Shown here: positions 5,902 through 6,838 of the stretch, one piece after another | Layout of the letters: each line of letters opens with the position of its first letter | How positions within the stretch are numbered: position 1 is the first letter of the stretch | Origin: an uncultured Clostridium sp. | GTDB taxonomy: Bacteria; Bacillota; Clostridia; Lachnospirales; Lachnospiraceae | Direction: 5' to 3' | Assembly: GCA_937902905.1 (NCBI GenBank) | Contig: CALELW010000296.1 | Location: 1-6,838 of the forward strand | Length of the DNA stretch: 6,838 nt | Notes under the pieces: generated by a model | Told to the model about the DNA's origin: nothing | The model's database searches: none | The model's input: only the letters and a program-made list of their open reading frames with translations | Translations under genes and position numbers: made by a program

Positions 5902-6838
5902 TCAATATTTTGATATCAGCATTTCACAAAAATCAAGATTTCCAAGTTCCATAATCATTGAGCCCCAGGATAATCCCGCACCAAAACCGGACAAACAACA
6001 AGTATACGAATGATCAATCAATTTATCCTTTAAATTGTATGTTATATTCACCGGTATGGTTGAACCACTGGAATTTCCAAAATTCTCAACAACATTCATC
6101 GGTACTTTATCCCATGGAATCTTCATTTTATCCGCCAGTTTTTGCAGCATAAACTTATTTGGCTGATGGAATAAATACCACTCAATTTCATCCTTTGATT
6201 TTTTTGAATACTCCAAAATTTCTTCAATCAACGGTGGTACTTCTTTCTGTACAAAATTAAAGACTCTGGAACCATCCATCCACAAATCTTCATAACTTTT
6301 CATTGTTCCATCGCCAATATCAACAAGCTTTACGGTCTCTTCACTATGTGGCATTTTGTAACCACCCGCATGCATAATCAATGCATCTCTTTCCGTTCCG
6401 TCATTATATAAATTCATATAAATATCAGCTGCTTTTTCATCATTTTCAAATACTGTAATTGCCGTGGCATCCCCGCCAAAACTTGGAGAAGAAAGAGGTG
6501 TCTCTCTTTTTTTCCGGCACAAAACATCGGTATTGAAAACTACTACTTTTTTATTTCCAACTACATCAAGCAGCATGAGTGCCTGCAGAGAACCTAACAC
6601 AAAACCAACACATCCCTGCGGAATATCCATACAAATCACATCTTTTGGCAGCTTACATTCCCCGTGAATGATATTGCTGATATGAGGAATGAAATAATCC
6701 GGTGTCAACCCGGTAACAACAACAGCGCCAATTTCTTCCCGTTTAATCATGCCATGTTCAAGCATATAATTCAAACCATAGACACAAAAATCAGAACTCG
6801 TTGACGTCTCCTTTGCCGCTCTTCTTTTACCAAACCCC
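5902..6838 (-). CDS. Ketoacyl-ACP synthase III, 5' end outside the window (partial)
   Basis: The reading frame is open to the right edge. An apparent TTG start at 6774 is internal, because the 21 codons upstream of it match KAS III sequence (GKRRAAKETSTSSD, then FCVYGLNYMLEHG) and align gap-free with the fusion KAS III downstream. About 43 N-terminal residues are missing, for an estimated full length near 355. In the visible 311 residues the catalytic triad is complete: C76 in PQGCVGF, H224 in FHQPN, N255 in FGNSSG, with TPDYFIP and a closing GFGAGLSWG. The Cys-to-His gap is 148 residues against 130 in the fusion paralogue, so it has an insertion in between, around 120-185. It likely condenses an acyl-CoA with malonyl-ACP on the ACP two genes downstream, or acts as an acyl transferase. 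No extra domain follows the KAS core. It ends in TGA, 12 nt before the GNAT gene. Confidence 0.9.
   Translation of the reverse strand, partial: GFGKRRAAKETSTSSDFCVYGLNYMLEHGMIKREEIGAVVVTGLTPDYFIPHISNIIHGECKLPKDVICMDIPQGCVGFVLGSLQALMLLDVVGNKKVVVFNTDVLCRKKRETPLSSPSFGGDATAITVFENDEKAADIYMNLYNDGTERDALIMHAGGYKMPHSEETVKLVDIGDGTMKSYEDLWMDGSRVFNFVQKEVPPLIEEILEYSKKSKDEIEWYLFHQPNKFMLQKLADKMKIPWDKVPMNVVENFGNSSGSTIPVNITYNLKDKLIDHSYTCCLSGFGAGLSWGSMIMELGNLDFCEMLISKY

Noticed and set aside
680..6667. Open frames of 60-105 codons on the plus strand (for example 680-886, 3652-3837, 4310-4561, 5565-5882, 6464-6667)
   Set aside because: All lie wholly inside strongly supported minus-strand genes, have low-complexity or unfamiliar translations and no convincing ribosome-binding site. 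They are antisense shadows of the real genes.
5902..6774. A complete 290-residue KAS III starting at the TTG at 6774
   Set aside because: The frame continues upstream with sequence that aligns gap-free with residues 44-64 of the fusion KAS III, and a 290-residue form would lack the N-terminal strands of the fold. The gene is partial at the window edge.

Overview
The window is AT-rich, strongly coding DNA with every recognisable gene on the minus strand. It reads as one tight operon transcribed from the right edge towards the left. Purine-rich Shine-Dalgarno sites (AGGAGG types), low GC, TTG start use and a clostridial-type flagellin lysine-N-methylase (FliB) suggest a motile Gram-positive Clostridia member, probably Lachnospiraceae-like. 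That placement is inferred from style, not from a marker gene.

In transcription order the operon holds: (1) the C-terminal ~311 residues of a ketoacyl-ACP synthase III (KAS III), cut by the window edge; (2) a 260-aa GNAT-like acyltransferase with a TTG start; (3) a 72-aa acyl carrier protein; (4) a 534-aa fusion of a complete KAS III with a Rossmann-like domain resembling a degenerate short-chain dehydrogenase (SDR); (5) a 217-aa metallo-beta-lactamase-fold hydrolase of the glyoxalase II type; (6) a 387-aa protein with a PglD-N-like Rossmann segment followed by a class I SAM methyltransferase; (7) a 377-aa FliB. Gaps are only 12, 21, 22, 24, 42 and 12 nt, so co-transcription is likely.

The working model is a small dedicated acyl-building module. 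KAS III enzymes make a short acyl chain on the ACP, the MBL protein may release or edit it, and the GNAT may pass it to an amine. The methyltransferase could O- or N-methylate a sugar, and FliB methylates flagellin lysines. KAS III, ACP and methyltransferase genes are known in flagellin glycosylation islands of Pseudomonas, where the glycan carries an N-acylated, O-methylated dideoxy-amino sugar. FliB as the last gene ties this operon to flagellin by context. The acyl product and its acceptor cannot be read from the sequence.

Left of FliB (54-209) is a non-coding stretch with two candidate sigma-A promoters and no clear intrinsic terminator. It leads into a gene that begins at about position 53 or 20 and leaves the window after at most 17 codons. 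Its start region has two AGGGAGG ribosome-binding sites in tandem, each with a correctly spaced in-frame ATG. The second is buried in a hairpin, which suggests translational control.
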